A stretch of DNA of 64,000 nucleotides, from positions 111,139,088 to 111,203,087 of the forward strand of contig NW_026262734.1 of assembly GCF_021869535.1 (NCBI RefSeq), in the 5' to 3' direction. The number at the start of each line of letters is the position of its first letter. Within the stretch, counting starts at the first letter, position 1. The position numbers and the translations under genes were made by a program. The stretch is from Mytilus californianus. Taxonomy: Eukaryota; Mollusca; Bivalvia; Mytilida; Mytilidae. The notes below the pieces were generated by a model. It searched no databases and was not told the origin of the DNA. It saw only the letters and a list, made by a program, of their open reading frames with translations. Of this stretch, positions 1 through 38,603 are shown piece after piece.

Positions 1-549
1 ACACGGAACAACCTGTGTAGCGGGTTATTTTAAAGTGTGCACCACATTTTTGATGTTATTTCGAATAGACAGAAAAAATATTACAGTCATTTCTTATAAT
101 TTAATTCTAAATTCCATTTTAAACCGGTGTAAACCATGAAAAAACGTTGATGACGTCACGGTCACATGACAAAATTATGTCTATGAGCTGATAAACAAAA
201 CAACGTCAGCTAATCAGAAGACGCGTTACATCCAAAATTAAATTATTCAATGATAGCAAACAATATTAAGAGAAAAAAACACAAATAATGTATTTGTTAA
301 AGAGAATATCAAAGTTTGACATTCTTCATGATAATTAATTTTCAGGTTACTTTTCTACTTGCGAAGTTCATGAAAAATTAACTTAAAAAATTAATAGGTG
401 TGTGTACAATATATAAATGCAATAAAGAAATATATATTGTAAATTCAGAAATTATCGCCTGCATCTATGATTTCAATTGTTGGATAATCAACACAAATGC
501 TAAGTTTAATTTATTGAGATTTTAAGAATATCAAATTTGAAGTACTTAC
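1..549. other. SUPT6H intron 28, partial
   Basis: AT-rich sequence without a visible exon or repeat. A perfect CRE-type octamer TGACGTCA sits at 151-158. The next SUPT6H exon (toward SH2) must be beyond the window. Confidence 0.6.
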
Positions 550-26862
<26,313 letters not shown>

Positions 26863-26876
26863 TATTTATATTTTCT

Positions 26877-29179
26877 GTAAATCACAAAATTGTGTAGTAG
26901 TTACAATTCATACAAGAAATTGTACAAAAAGTGTTTGCAATCTGACAATGAAACTTCTCTGACCTACTTTTATGAAAGTCTTTAATACTCCATCAGATAC
27001 ATCCTTACACCAAGCATGCCGAGTAACTGTAATTTCAGAATTTTTTGTGATATTTTAATAATTCCTAATAATGCGACAGGATAGGTTTCGTAAAAATAAA
27101 TACTTGCATTTTATATATTTTATACCTGGCAACTGTACTTGGAACATGTTGTCAGTGTTGTATAGACATCATGTAAATGTAGGATAAGAAAAGGATAAGG
27201 GGATTTTTTTCTTATTTAGCATGTGAAATGTATTTATTATTGTACTTAAGTGACTTTTTTTTAATTTCTGGTTTACGGAACTGACGACCCAATTTTTCTG
27301 ATTTTCATTAGAAAAAATTTGAAATTTCATGGTTGTTTTTTTACTCTCGTGAGATATGATAACACATCATCTGTTGTTTGTGTTAAATAAAAATCTCAAA
27401 ATAATCTGTTGTGTTTCTGTTCTATAAAATAAATCTAAAAATAGACAATCGAACAGATCTGGAAATGTTTACACAAAAAATATCATGAATATCCTGTAGC
27501 CTTAAGCATGTTTGTTTTCCTTTTTAGTCATGATTCCGTAAGATTTCTATTTTGAACCATTTGGGATAAGCTAGTTCATCCGCAGATATGAAATGGAGCC
27601 GCTAAACAGTATGAATGTTGAGGAAAGTTTTAAAAAGTGACAGATAACCACAAACAATTTGGTGATTTTCTTGTTTCATAGATTGTGTGAAATTTTTAGT
27701 CCATTCGATATCAAAAGCATGGTTACGTTGTAAAAAGAACAAAACCAATATCCCTGTCTGTCTACTTCACAGGTGGTAAAATGTTTGCAATTTTTTCATG
27801 TGCTTTCCTCCTTGTCATGCTTGTAACTTATTATTCACTGTGTTTCGTAAAAATTGATAGAAAACAGAGTATAGTTATTTTTTTGTATCCAATGGTGTAC
27901 ACTCGTAATTCAGCTTCGGGAGATTTGTTTTTCGTATATGACATGACATGAGATTAAAATATAATTCTAAGACATTTATATGTTAAACGTTTTATTTTTG
28001 TTAATGATGAAAAAATAAATAAATTTAATTCTTAATTTTTTTTACATACAACACTTGTGTCAAACAAATACCTGTAATGGCCCCTTTACTGCTTTGCAAT
28101 TACAGAAATTATCGAGGACAATGAAACAGCTACGCACAAGTGCAAGTGATAAATACTGTATGTCAAATGCACAGACAATGACAGAAATGAACTTGTATCG
28201 TAAAAAAGAAGATAAATGATTTAACATATTGTCTGATACGTCTCTGTCTTTAGCAATATTGAACCTTTTTATTGTCTGTTGTTTTAGTTTACATACAAGT
28301 CAATTAAAAATTCATTTACAGGTCGATAACATTCTATTTTTTCATATTTTCTTATCTCAAAGGCAAAGGAAGCGCTGGTAAACTAAAACAACAGGTAAAC
28401 AACAATCAGACTGAACATTGTTTATAACCTTACTCTATTGAAAGAATCAAAACAACATTATATGAGACAAATATGTTTTATTGAATTCAACACTGAGACA
28501 TATCGATCACAAAAAATAGTTAAAAAGGTTGTCAGAGCAATTTCAGATTATCCATAGCAGTGCCTATATATCTATATTCAGGGTGCCATAAAAGTGTTGT
28601 CATTCACACAAAGGGTGCCCTTAAAGTATCTCCATTTAATCTTACTGTTACATCTTAATATAAAATTACCCTGCCCTTTTTTCAAAGGTTTATTTTTCTG
28701 ACAAGTATGCATTTGTTGTTAAATTCATATCACTGTATGATTACAAATTTAGTACATTGTCAGTACATGACATTTTTTAAATGGCACAACACTAAATTTA
28801 CCTGATGACACAGGTAAACAATTTTTAATGTGTGACTTGGATCAGAATGCCATATATAATTTTACAATTACATTAGTCTAAAAGTGACTATAGTTTGTTA
28901 GTTTTATTTTCTTTTTACTTGGTATTGAGCGACCAATGTTGCCACCTGGCTCGTTCTGCTATGTTAAATACAGATTTATAATTATCAATCTAGTATAATT
29001 TGGAACGTGTATATAATAACAAAATTTGGCATTTGGTAAAATTTTAGTTTGCCCTTTTTTCCCTTTGTTTCGAAGATACTTTCAAGAAGTTTATGGGAAT
29101 TCAACTGTCCATATCTTGATCTAAAACAATGTTAATTTGACAGGTTTTGCGTTTTATGTTGTGAATTTTTAGTTTAATG
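26877..29179. other. Presumed SUPT6H 5'UTR intron
   Basis: About 2.3 kb of AT-rich sequence with no coding signal on either strand that I can support. It is intronic only if the candidate first exon at 29.2 kb is right. Confidence 0.4.
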
Positions 29180-29260
29180 GGTTGAAATATACCTGAAAAT
29201 GCGTTTCTTGTAAACCAAAGCTTCGACCGGAAGTAACGAAATGTAACTGCGGAGTGATTA
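29180..29260 (-). promoter_or_regulatory. Candidate SUPT6H promoter and non-coding first exon
   Basis: A consensus ETS/GABP-type site, ACCGGAAGT, lies at 29226-29234, a motif typical of TATA-less housekeeping promoters. About 33 bases downstream on the minus strand is a good 5' splice site, CAG|GTATAT, with its GT at 29192-29191. This would give a short 5'UTR exon ending at 29193 that splices to the acceptor at 26875-26876, just before the start codon, with an intron of about 2.3 kb. This is inference; no transcript evidence is available. Confidence 0.4.
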
Positions 29261-29401
29261 ATTTCGTGATTTTGATTGGACGTAAAAACTGAAACGCGAC
29301 TAAATACCAAATGATAAAATACATGTTTCTAAATAACACTGTACCAGTATTCTCATTCTTATCCTTATTCTGCCTTAACCGTAAACTTTTGAATGTACAT
29401 A

Positions 29402-29528
29402 GGCGGATTCAGGGGGGGGGGGGGGGGGATTTGGTTGATTATATAGGGAATCACTGAAGCATGACTGTAGCGGGGTCCCCTCTTATGGCAGTCAGTGGAC
29501 CCCCCTTATAACAAATTCTGGATCCGCC
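29402..29528. mobile_element. MITE with GGCGGAT termini and a G tract
   Basis: Left end GGCGGATTCAGG followed by a run of 16-18 G, right end CCCCCCTTATAACA...CTGGATCCGCC, an imperfect terminal inverted repeat of about 11 bp. It has the look of the widespread animal GGCGGATCCAGG MITEs. About 127 bp. Confidence 0.65.
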
Positions 29529-29529
29529 A

Positions 29530-30540
29530 CTGATGAAGGACATCACTCATCAGTCTATACAAAGTGAAACGAAACAATTAAAAGCACACCTCCACCATTA
29601 AAAAATAAACAAATGACAAACATATAAAACAAGACAAAAAACATCAAAAAAGCAAAAAGCATACAGCAAAAACAACAAAAACAGCAAACAAATTGTAACT
29701 TATGTTTATATTTAGTTACTTCACCTTTTATACTTGATATATAATATTCCATTATTCATTGGACAAAGGCCTGTCACTATTATAAACGAACCCGTAAAAA
29801 GTAAAATAACAAAAATACCGAACTGCAAGCATATCCAGAAATCAACGCCACTTTGCTTATTTGAATATTATACTAAAGAAATCGGATACGGGTCACGAAA
29901 ATTATATTGAAATGATAGGGAATTTTGAAAAAATGTTGTTTTTAACTTTGATTTAAGTGATAGACAGGTTGCCGGGGCAGAAAATAAATATACACAACAA
30001 TATACACCATTTAAACGAAATATAATGACTGTCGTAGCAAAAATCAAGGTTCCTGAGCTATTTTAAAAATCGAAGCGAGAGGCTTTTAACATTGCAGTAT
30101 AAAATACAGGCTAAAATGGCTGAAATGTCAAATTTGCAAACTTCGTGTTGAAAATTGGCTAACATGGTCATTAGAAATACAGGTTGCCGGGGTGAAACTT
30201 GAAACTTGAATGTCCAAAGAATAAGCAAGTCCAAACCTTGCATGTGTAGTCATTGAACTCTAGGTTCCCACGTAAAGTTAAAATGCCTCTATTTCAAGAA
30301 GAATAAACTCACGAAAACACGAAAAATTCACTAAATTCGCGTTCATTGTTTTGATTTTGACCGCCTTACAACTTTACGGAAATATCAGAGTGATTATAAA
30401 CAAGGACTCTGTGACGGGCAACTTATAATATCCGTGTTTTAAAGATTTTAATGATATCAAGCCAGTCCACTTCAAACTATTATCACGTGGTACAATTCTC
30501 ATTTACATATTATGAATATTAATTAGCAAAAGAACTACTA
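29530..30540. other. Intergenic region, no gene seen
   Basis: AT-rich. 29795-29850 has a short stretch resembling the 3' tail of the Penelope-like elements (AAATACCGAACT). A duplicated AGGTTGCCGGGG occurs near 29965 and 30181. Otherwise nothing recognised. Confidence 0.4.
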
Positions 30541-32830
30541 ATTTCTGGCTATGGGAAAATTCAAATCGGAAAGTCCCTTATCAAATGGCAAAATCAAAAG
30601 CTCAAACACATCAAACGAAAGGAAAACAACTGTCCTATTTCTGACTTGGTACAGGCATTTCCTTATGTAGAAAATGGTGGATTAAACCTGGTTTTATAGC
30701 TAGCCAAACCTCTCACTTGGACAGTCGCATAAAATTCCATTATGAAATTGGCAACAATGTGTGAACAAAACAAACAGACATAATAGGTAACAATGTCAAA
30801 AATAGGGGTACAGCAGTCAACATTGTGTTATAATATTAATCACTATAAAAGCAAACAAATATGTCAACACAGAAAAACAAAATGGCATATAGACAAAGCA
30901 CATAAGCAAAAATGAAAGACAAGAATACAAAAAATGACCACAGCACAACAAAACATTGGCGGGATGCATAAGTACCGAGCCACACCAGAAGGATATTAAT
31001 ATAACCAAAAATGGACTAAACAGTAAAGGTTAATAATTTACAAAGACAAATAAAAGAACTCTATAACACGTAATTAAGATGATAAACAACGTCAGTACCT
31101 AGAATCTATACTTCAAGACCATCATGTATTATTTGTGAAGCTGATACGGAATATTTATCAACAAGGTCTTGGTATCTTCTGATGACCTTTTGTTTTTAGA
31201 AAAAGGACGAGACGTTCTTTGCAATAACCCTGATTCATCAACTTAAATTTCTGCTCAGACACTGGTGACGTTTTATAAAGTCTGGGTTGCAGCTGCAAGC
31301 TCTTGAATACCAAATGAGTTGGGAAATGTATGTCCCATATGCAGGTGAAGTTGGTATATTGCTACTAAGGTGGGGGAAATTGATAATTTCAAAATTAAAA
31401 TTGTCTCGTTTGTCATAGATTCTGGTACTGAGATGACCGCTTATGTCAAATTCGAGGTATAAGTCTAAAAATGAGGCGGAGGAAGCCGTATCTGTTGGTT
31501 TCTTTAATTTCTAGTTCTGGGGGATATATTAATGGAACCCAATCAGAAAAGTTTGGATTGTTACATGTAATGGAAAGAACATCATCAATATATCTGAATG
31601 TGAAATTAAATGATCTGGCTTCTTTGATCTTCTTGTTTTTGAAGGAACTCCGACTCATATGAAAATAAGAAGAGGTCGACAAGGAGAGGCGCACAGTTCG
31701 TTTCCATAGGAATGCCGACAAGTTGTTGAAAAAGTCTACCTCCAAATTCAACAAATATGTTATGTTGTCAATAAGAAACTCCAGCATACTGATCACTTGT
31801 TCCTCTGTGTAGCATGTTTTACCTTTTTGTTCACTATTAACAAAATATGCCGTATGGTATCTCAAGGTAATAAATTTATAGCGTATGCTACCATTTTTAT
31901 ATTGAAAAGCATTTTGGATTATTTCTTTTAGACGATTTTTCAATTTCACATGGGGAATGGTGGTATACAGGGTTGAAAAATCAAAAGTTTTGATAGAATC
32001 AATTTCAGAGAAAGATCGAGATTTGAAATTATCCAGAAGTTCTTTAGAGTTTTTTAGAATCCACATATGGTTAATACCACTACGCAAGTAAACAGATTCA
32101 CGGTATTTCTGATGACCCTTTTCACTGCGGACAAAATTTTTGTCAATTTAATGGACAATTCCTTTGTAGAACATGCAGATGAGCCGGCAATATACCGTTG
32201 TTTGTATGGAATTTTGTGAAGCTTAGGTATCCAATACAAACAAGGTAAGTCCTCAGATTTGCTGTTCAAGGTAATGTTCATTGAAACCACGAAGGACTTA
32301 TCATTCGCCAAAATCTCATCCTTGTCAAATGATATGTCCTTGTATGTGGGATTACCTGAGTGCTCATTTATTCCTAATTCTTTTACAAGACACTCGTAGT
32401 AGTACGATTTACATACAAAGACAATATTATTTGAAGCTTTGTCGTCAGGAACAGCAACATATTTATCGTGAAGAGATGACAGACATTTCACAGCTTCTTT
32501 GTCTCTGAAAACGGACTTTGGTCGATCATTCACACAGTTTTTCAACTTATAAATTCAATGTTTTATCAGAGACCTGATTGTATTGACCCATTCTGACAAA
32601 GTGTCAAGTTCAATTTCTTCTCGTTTAGCCCATGCTCTGGCGTAGTCCTCAATGGAATCCATAATTATTTTGAAGTTATGGTTCCAATTGATGTGTTGGG
32701 GTTCTCTGAACTTAGGACCATGAGATATTACCTTTCGGAGATGTTCATGTTGATTTATATGTTTATATCCCCAGTAATAACAGTAACAACCCCCGTAAAA
32801 TGTCGTTTCATCTCGGCCTCTAGTAAGTGT
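30540..32830 (-). mobile_element. Penelope-like retroelement, family A, decayed, with 3' tail
   Basis: The reverse-transcriptase open frame lies in two overlapping pieces, 32545-32054 and 32087-31446, separated by a frameshift; an upstream piece begins MDSIEDYARAWAKREE near 32660. Visible motifs are VAVPDDKASNNIVFVC, YWIPKLHKIPYKQRYI, FDFSTLYTTIPH (motif A) and FRYIDDVLSI (catalytic YIDD). A further frame change leads to YDKRDNFNFEIINFPHLSSN and PAYGTYISQLI, to about 31230. A long AT-rich tail runs to about 30540. Motif order fits Penelope-like RTs; no GIY-YIG domain was found. Non-functional. Confidence 0.7.
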
Positions 32831-32879
32831 TCTACAACCAATGTTTCAGTGCTTTTAACTTAAACTAGTTCCTCAACTA

Positions 32880-34255
32880 CTATCAAAGAACTTATCATTA
32901 ACTATTGTAATTAAACATATGAAAATAGTGGAATTAACTATTTTTGGAGTGAAAAAAAAATCTTTGGATGTTTTAGATAAATTACGTGCTTTTGATGGTC
33001 CTTTTGATTCTGCTGACGATTTTGACTTTTCAACTCTTTACACTACACTTCCACACAATCTTATCAAACAAAGGTTTTATATTCAATTAAATGTTCGTTT
33101 GAAATTTTTGGATGGTGATACTTTCCTTTGGCACCATCTTACGGTGTTTATATATAACAACTCGTTCGCTATGCCCGTGTCTGTGGTGACGTTTTGGATT
33201 ACTGGTAAATTATTAAGTCAGGGGTTTCGATTTCGCTATTACAAATAAAATGTACTTATAACCTCACTAGATTCTTCCATAGATACAAAGATTTGGTTTA
33301 TAAGATTAGCTGTACCTGAAGAAAACTTATTTCAAACGAGTTTTTTTACGGAGAAGTTATTTTCCGAGCCCGGAAATTTATATACGATCCGGGTAAACTA
33401 ATCGGTCCTTTAAATAAACTTATTCTGAAAGGTTACCAATTCAACTCTGTAATTAGATCTTTAAATATTGTTTTTATTAGTATAAATATTGATTTTTGTA
33501 TAGGTAAATTAAAACCAAACTAATATTATTGTTATATACATATACATATGCACATTCACGGTTCTACAATCTGTAGATACCTGTATTCTGGCATTGCAAA
33601 AGGTCACGTTTCTCTCTGACTGTTATTAATGACGTCTTTCCACTAAATCCGTTGGATGTTGGATGTGTACTGATTGATACTTTAGTCTTAGATACATGCC
33701 TTTTTATCATATGTAATTGGCTTTGATCTAGCTGTCAGTAACTGCAGGTACTATCAGATTATTTTATTTGTCTTAGGGATGTATAAATACCCTGGCACGT
33801 CCGGTCTGTGTTTTTGTTACTTGTTTTTCTGCTTTGTGTCGATCTGATGAGTTAAGCCCTTTTCAACTGATTTTTATTGTTTGTTCATATGTTGTATTGC
33901 TACACCACTGTCCCAGGTTAGGGGGAGGGTTGGGTGGCCGCTAACATGTTTAACCCCGCCATATTCTGAATGTGCCTGTCCCAAGTCAGGAGCCTGTAAT
34001 TCAGTGGTTGTCGTTTGTTGCTGTATATCATATTTGTATTTCGTTCATTGTTTTTTACACACATAAGGCCGTTAGTTTTCTCGTTTGAATTGTTTTACAT
34101 TTGTCATTTAGGGGCATTTTATAGCTGACTATGCAGTATGAGTTTGGCTCATTGTTGAAGGCCGTACGGTGACCTATAGTTGTTAACTTCTATATCATTT
34201 GGTCTCTGGTGGAAAGTTGTCTCATTGGCAATTATAACACATCTTCTTCTTTTTA
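32880..34255 (+). mobile_element. Penelope-like retroelement, family B, heavily deleted, with 3' tail
   Basis: 32919-33248 reads through FDFSTLYTTLPHNLIKQRF, then jumps to GDTFLWHH and GFRFRYYK, so the central catalytic part is deleted. After frame changes it continues FRARKFIYDPGKLIGPLNKL and GYQFNSVIRSLNIVF to a stop near 33522. The 0.7-kb tail holds CACGTCCGGTCTGTG, GGTTAGGGGGAGGGTTGG and ends at TTGTCTCATTGGCAATTATA. It lies head to head with the family A copy. Confidence 0.65.
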
Positions 34256-34930
34256 TAAGTTATATACGAACAAAATAACTTATATTCAAAAATTCAAAAT
34301 CTTATTTTCTGAAATGATATATCAATATCATGACTTTATCCCATAATAATGAGAAAATCATCTCATTACAAAGGATCAGCAGATAATTTTTGTTTTCTTT
34401 TTAATTTTTCATACGGCTCATTTGTTTCCTGTCGAATCAAAAACGTTTTGTAAACATATAGTGCTTCCATATTCCCTTTTTATCTGTTCATTTCTAAATG
34501 TGAAATGTTGAACAAAACTTTGTAACATTCTCATGAAAATGATTTAACTATCAACTTTTTGTGTTCATGATGTAATAGATGATTTCTTTGTTATGTACAT
34601 CGTCCATGTCTGTAATCAGTGATTGTATTACCTAATTCTTTTATTCTCCAGTTATTCTTTATATTTTTGCACCCTAGTATTCTCTATTCTTTATTGGTTT
34701 CGCTCATTTGTCTCTATTCAATATTTTTTTGCCATTCTTATCTATTCTATAAACTCCATTCACACTCTCATTATTAGACACTAGCTTACAAAATGCGTAT
34801 ACCGACTGGAACAATAATGATAATAGAGAACAAATATATGCTCTTAAGTTAAAACATGTATATCCACTTGGAGTATGCTTAGTTTTTAATATACGATGAT
34901 TAGTGAAAAGATAGGCGCGAATGATCATAA
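34256..34930. other. AT-rich region, no feature recognised
   Basis: No supported gene or repeat. Confidence 0.4.
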
Positions 34931-35135
34931 TAGTGAAGGGTTGAGCGATGAAAACATGTTAAACCCCGCTAAATTCATTTTTGCCTGTCCAAAGCCAGGA
35001 ACCTAAGTATATTCCAGTAATTGTCGTTGGTGAATGTCTGCCATATTTGATTTTCGTTCATCGCTGTAGTTTAACTGGTTTTCTCATTTAAATTAATTCC
35101 AGTTTGTCCCTCGAGACCTTTAATAGGTTACTATA
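34930..35135 (+). mobile_element. Fragment of family B Penelope-like 3' tail
   Basis: ACATGTTAAACCCCGCTAAA, GCCTGTCCAAAGCCAGGAAC and AATTGTCGTTGGTGAATG match the tail at 33930-34100 with many differences. Confidence 0.6.
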
Positions 35136-35229
35136 AGGATGAGGATTATATATACAAAGGGGCGTAGTAGTCGGGCGGGACAAGGGAGCAATCCCCTACC
35201 CCGACTTTCAAAACTATGCTTTTGCCCTC

Positions 35230-36486
35230 CCCCTTTTTGGCAGAAAAATAAAGTTATGAAAGTGAAAATTCTAACTTTTTCAAAAGTGTGCCCCATCCCC
35301 ACTTAACAGTCTACTCTTACGAGGGTGTGGATGGGGTATACAAAATTGAGAATAATGGGCACAAAGTGCAGAATAAAGGACCAAAAATATAAAGAATAGA
35401 GAATAATGGGGTGCTGAAATATATAGAATAGAGAACAGTGGACAAAAAGTATAAAGACGAGAGAAAAATTGCCTAAAAAATACAGAAATGAAGGACCCCC
35501 TATCCAGACCCTCTCCTACGCCATAGGTATGATATATAACTAAAAAAAAGCATAGAAAGTAGATATCTGATGTATTCATGGTACTGACAACATCTAGCTG
35601 AAAACGAAGAACAAAACGCTCAGCCTTGCGTACTTGATAATTGTTAAATATATTACTGGCGGTTGCATGGATAGCATTTTTAAGCCGGGGGTATTTCTTA
35701 ACGCGGAAGTTAAACACTAGTATCCCACCTCTACATATAAAATTGAGAATGGAAATGGGGAATGTGTCAAAGAGACAACAACCCGACCACAGAACAGACA
35801 ACAGCAGAAGGCCACCAACAGGTCTTCAATGCAGCGAGAAATTCCCGCACCCGGAGGCGTCCTTCAGCTGGCCCCTAAACAAATATATATACTAGTTCAG
35901 TGATAATGAACGCCATACTAAACTCCAAATTGTACACAAGAAACTAAAATTAAAAATAATACAAGACTAACAAAGGCTAGAGGCTCCTGACTTGGGACAG
36001 GCGCAAAAATGCGGCGGGGTTAAACATGTTTATGAGATCTCAACCCTCCCCCTATACCTCTAGCCAATGTAGAAAAGTAAACGCATAACAATACGCACAT
36101 TAAAATTCAGTTCAAGAGAAGTCCGAGTCTGATGTCAGAAGATGTAACCAAAGAAAATAAACAAAATGACAATAATACATAAATAACAACAGACTACTAG
36201 CAGTTAACTGACATGCCAGCTCCAGACTTCAATTAAACAATGGGGTGCTGAAATATATAGAATAGAGAACAGTGGACAAAAAGTATAAAGACGAGAGAAA
36301 AATTGCCTAAAAAATACAGAAATGAAGGACCCCTTTTTAAGCATTTATCTGGTGATATAAAATAAATATTTCAGAAATAAATATAACTAGGGTAAATATA
36401 CATAAGAAATTTATCATTTGAATGATAATACATGATTTATTTACACTTAAAACTGATTCATGTGACCTGTCAGCAATCGATTGAAA
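35230..36486 (+). promoter_or_regulatory. Upstream region of the zf-PARP/PC4 gene copy 1
   Basis: 35240-35735 and 36330-36486 align with 41820-42415 in front of copy 2: TTTTTCAAAAGTGTGCCCC, an AGAATAGAGAATAATGGG repeat-like purine tract, GGGTATTTCTTAACGCGGAA, ATTTATCTGGTGATATAA and GTGACCTGTCAGCAATC. A TATA-like TATAAAATA lies at 36356-36364, about 125 bp before the ATG. A mobile element and a second copy of a 93-bp stretch sit in the middle. Confidence 0.5.
35737..36222 (+). mobile_element. ~485-bp dispersed non-autonomous element, copy 1
   Basis: Starts ATAAAATTGAGAATGG and ends GACATGCCAGCTC. Nearly identical to 45349-45829; I see a few substitutions and a 5-bp indel (TTCAG). It contains CTCCTGACTTGGGACAGGCG and GCGGGGTTAAACATGTT, which are reverse complements of Penelope-like family B tail sequence, so it may derive from such a tail. 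No reading frame of note. Confidence 0.85.
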
Positions 36487-37174
36487 ATGGACGACAACGT
36501 TTATATTTGTTGTGAATATGCTAGGTCAAGTATAGGGAGTTGTAAGGCATGCCCAAAAGCTATTCCAAAGAATGCTGTTAAAATCGGATTTACCCCTGAT
36601 TTCGATCATTGTGGAACGATCTGGTTTCATTTTAGTTGCTTCTTCAAGAAATGTTTTTTTCGTAAACAACTAAAAGATGACACTGAAACATCGTCAGTCT
36701 TTGTTGGCTTCAAGGATTTGACAGATACCGACCAAGAAAGGATAAGAAAAGCACGCCAAAAGCTCAAGTTGGCATTGAAAACGGGAAATCCGGAAACAAA
36801 GAAAGGAAAACGAACTGCAGACGATGATGAATCAGAATGGAAGCCACATACGAAGAAGTCGAAAACTGCGACACACTCGGAAAAAGAATTAACAGTTGGA
36901 AAACACACTTATCAAATACAGGATTTTTTATACATTAATATCAGTAGATGGAAAGACATTGTCCTTGTTGGTATAAGAGAATACTACAGACCCGCAACAG
37001 GTGGGAAACTTAGACCCGGGAAAAAGGGAATATCACTCACAGTCGATCAATACCGTACACTAATCGATGAGAAACTTTCTATTTCAAAAGCAATCGAACA
37101 AATCAAAGAAGACAAAGAAGGAAAAGATGCAATCAAAAAGAAGAAAACAAAACAGACAAAGAAAGGAAAACAAG
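36487..37174 (+). CDS. zf-PARP/PC4/PC4 protein, copy 1, exon 1
   Basis: Codons 1-229 plus one base. The ATG at 36487 starts MDDNVYICCEYARSS. Residues 6-90 are a PARP-type zinc finger: C19 and C22 (SCKAC), H48 and C51 (WFHFSC), then GFKDLTDTDQERIRKA, the helix that ends this fold in PARP1 and DNA ligase III. Residues about 100-134 are a basic/acidic linker with possible nuclear signals (KKGKR, KKSK). Residues 138-206 are a PC4/SUB1 domain: YQIQDFLYINISRWKDIVLV, GIREYY, LRPGKKGISLTVDQY. A Lys-rich tail follows. The donor CAAG|GTGCTC is weak but gives the right phase into exon 2. zf-PARP binds DNA breaks and PC4 binds single-stranded or melted DNA, so a nuclear DNA-binding role is inferred. No PARP catalytic domain is present. 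Confidence 0.85.
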
Positions 37175-38214
37175 GTGCTCATATTAAGTTATTTTTAAAT
37201 ATGACTTTTAAAAGGACATTGATAATCAGATGGTCTAGGTAGCTGTTGTAGATATCACATATAAACACGGCTGTCATTCGGTATATCGAGAAAAATGATC
37301 GTGAAATAATAAGTAAAGGTGGTCAAGTATTGTGATTGGATCGTGAAAGATCTGGTATAGGATCGTGAAGGAAATCTTGTCGAGAAGGCACATGCAATGT
37401 CAGTAAATAATCTAATTTAATTAATTATAATGACAAATATTTGAAAAATAAAACGGTCTGTCAAAATGGTTCAACATTATGCTCAGTATCCGAGAAAAAT
37501 CAAAGCTTAAAAGTACATCGTTTTTTACTAAAACTGCAAAAGGCAGATTGCTCATCGAAATTTCAAAGAACTAAAAATGTAAACAAACATGATTTTTTTT
37601 CTTCAAATTTTTAATGCATAAACTACTTTTCTCTTAAAAATATCGTTAAATATAACTGTATAAAATAGTTCTTAAAAAGTTATTTTGATTTAGTTTAATC
37701 AGAAACTTTTCAAAATGGTAATGTTTGTAAAGATTTGGTATTTCGGATCGTGAAAGATCGGATACCGCATTTTGATGAACGTGAAAGATCTGTTGCCGTT
37801 TATTCGTTATTGCAAAAAATCCACGAAAACGATAAGATCGTTCTTTAAACAAATGATAATTTATATTTGTTATTGGTATAACAAAAGATTGGACTTGCAA
37901 GACTTATTCCACTTCACTTTTGTTTGTGAATAGGGCTATGATGGTTCAGTGCCATTGGATCTGATTATTTATACAAACTCCACCGTTTTCTTGTTCAGTG
38001 CCATTGGATCTGATTATTTATACAAACACCATCGTTTTCTTGTATCAATGTAAGTCCATCTGTCCGTCCTGCATAAGTTTTATGTCGTTTGAAAAGTTAA
38101 GACTGTCTCATCTGATTTTCATTAATTTGTATGCACAGTCATATCTATAAAACAAAGATCCTTGTTGAATTTTGTTAACATTGTAAAAAAAAGGCATTGT
38201 TTAAAAAAACCCGA

Positions 38215-38590
38215 AGGAAAACAACTGTCATATTCCTGACTTGGCACAGGCATTTTCCTAAGAAAATGGTGGGTTAGATTTTATTTTCTAGCTGCCTAAT
38301 ACGCACACTTGTATGACAGTTGTTTAATGTTCCGTAATATTGCCAAATTGGGTGAGCAACCCAAACAAACAGAATAAGTTAACGTGGCCATATCTGGGAT
38401 CCAGCCGAGCCAGAACTGTGTAAACATACATCCCAGACATACAATACAACTGAATTTAACGTTGATGCACACAAACACAGATCAATCAAACAAAGACGCC
38501 AGAAAAAAAAGGTTTTTGTAGTTGATAATACAGTCAGTATATTGATAATACAGTCAGTATAGTAAAGCATGAGTACGGAGCCGCTTATTA
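38215..38590 (-). mobile_element. Penelope-like family A tail fragment (first half)
   Basis: GGAAAACAACTGTCATATTC, CTGACTTGGCACAGGCATTT and ATGGTGGGTTAGA match the tail at 30620-30690 and 52440-52510. It is split from its other half (39020-39420) by the fold-back element. Confidence 0.65.
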
Positions 38591-38603
38591 AAGTGTCATG
38601 TAA

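Noticed and set aside
151-158. CRE octamer TGACGTCA as a promoter
   Set aside because: Single site inside an intron with no other promoter signal.
31471-31662. Plus-strand frame of 63 codons
   Set aside because: Antisense shadow of the Penelope-like reverse transcriptase.
35280-35801. 173-codon minus-strand frame
   Set aside because: Crosses the purine-rich upstream tract and a mobile element; composition and context argue against coding.
36627-36908. Minus-strand frame of 93 codons
   Set aside because: Antisense shadow of the zf-PARP/PC4 exon.
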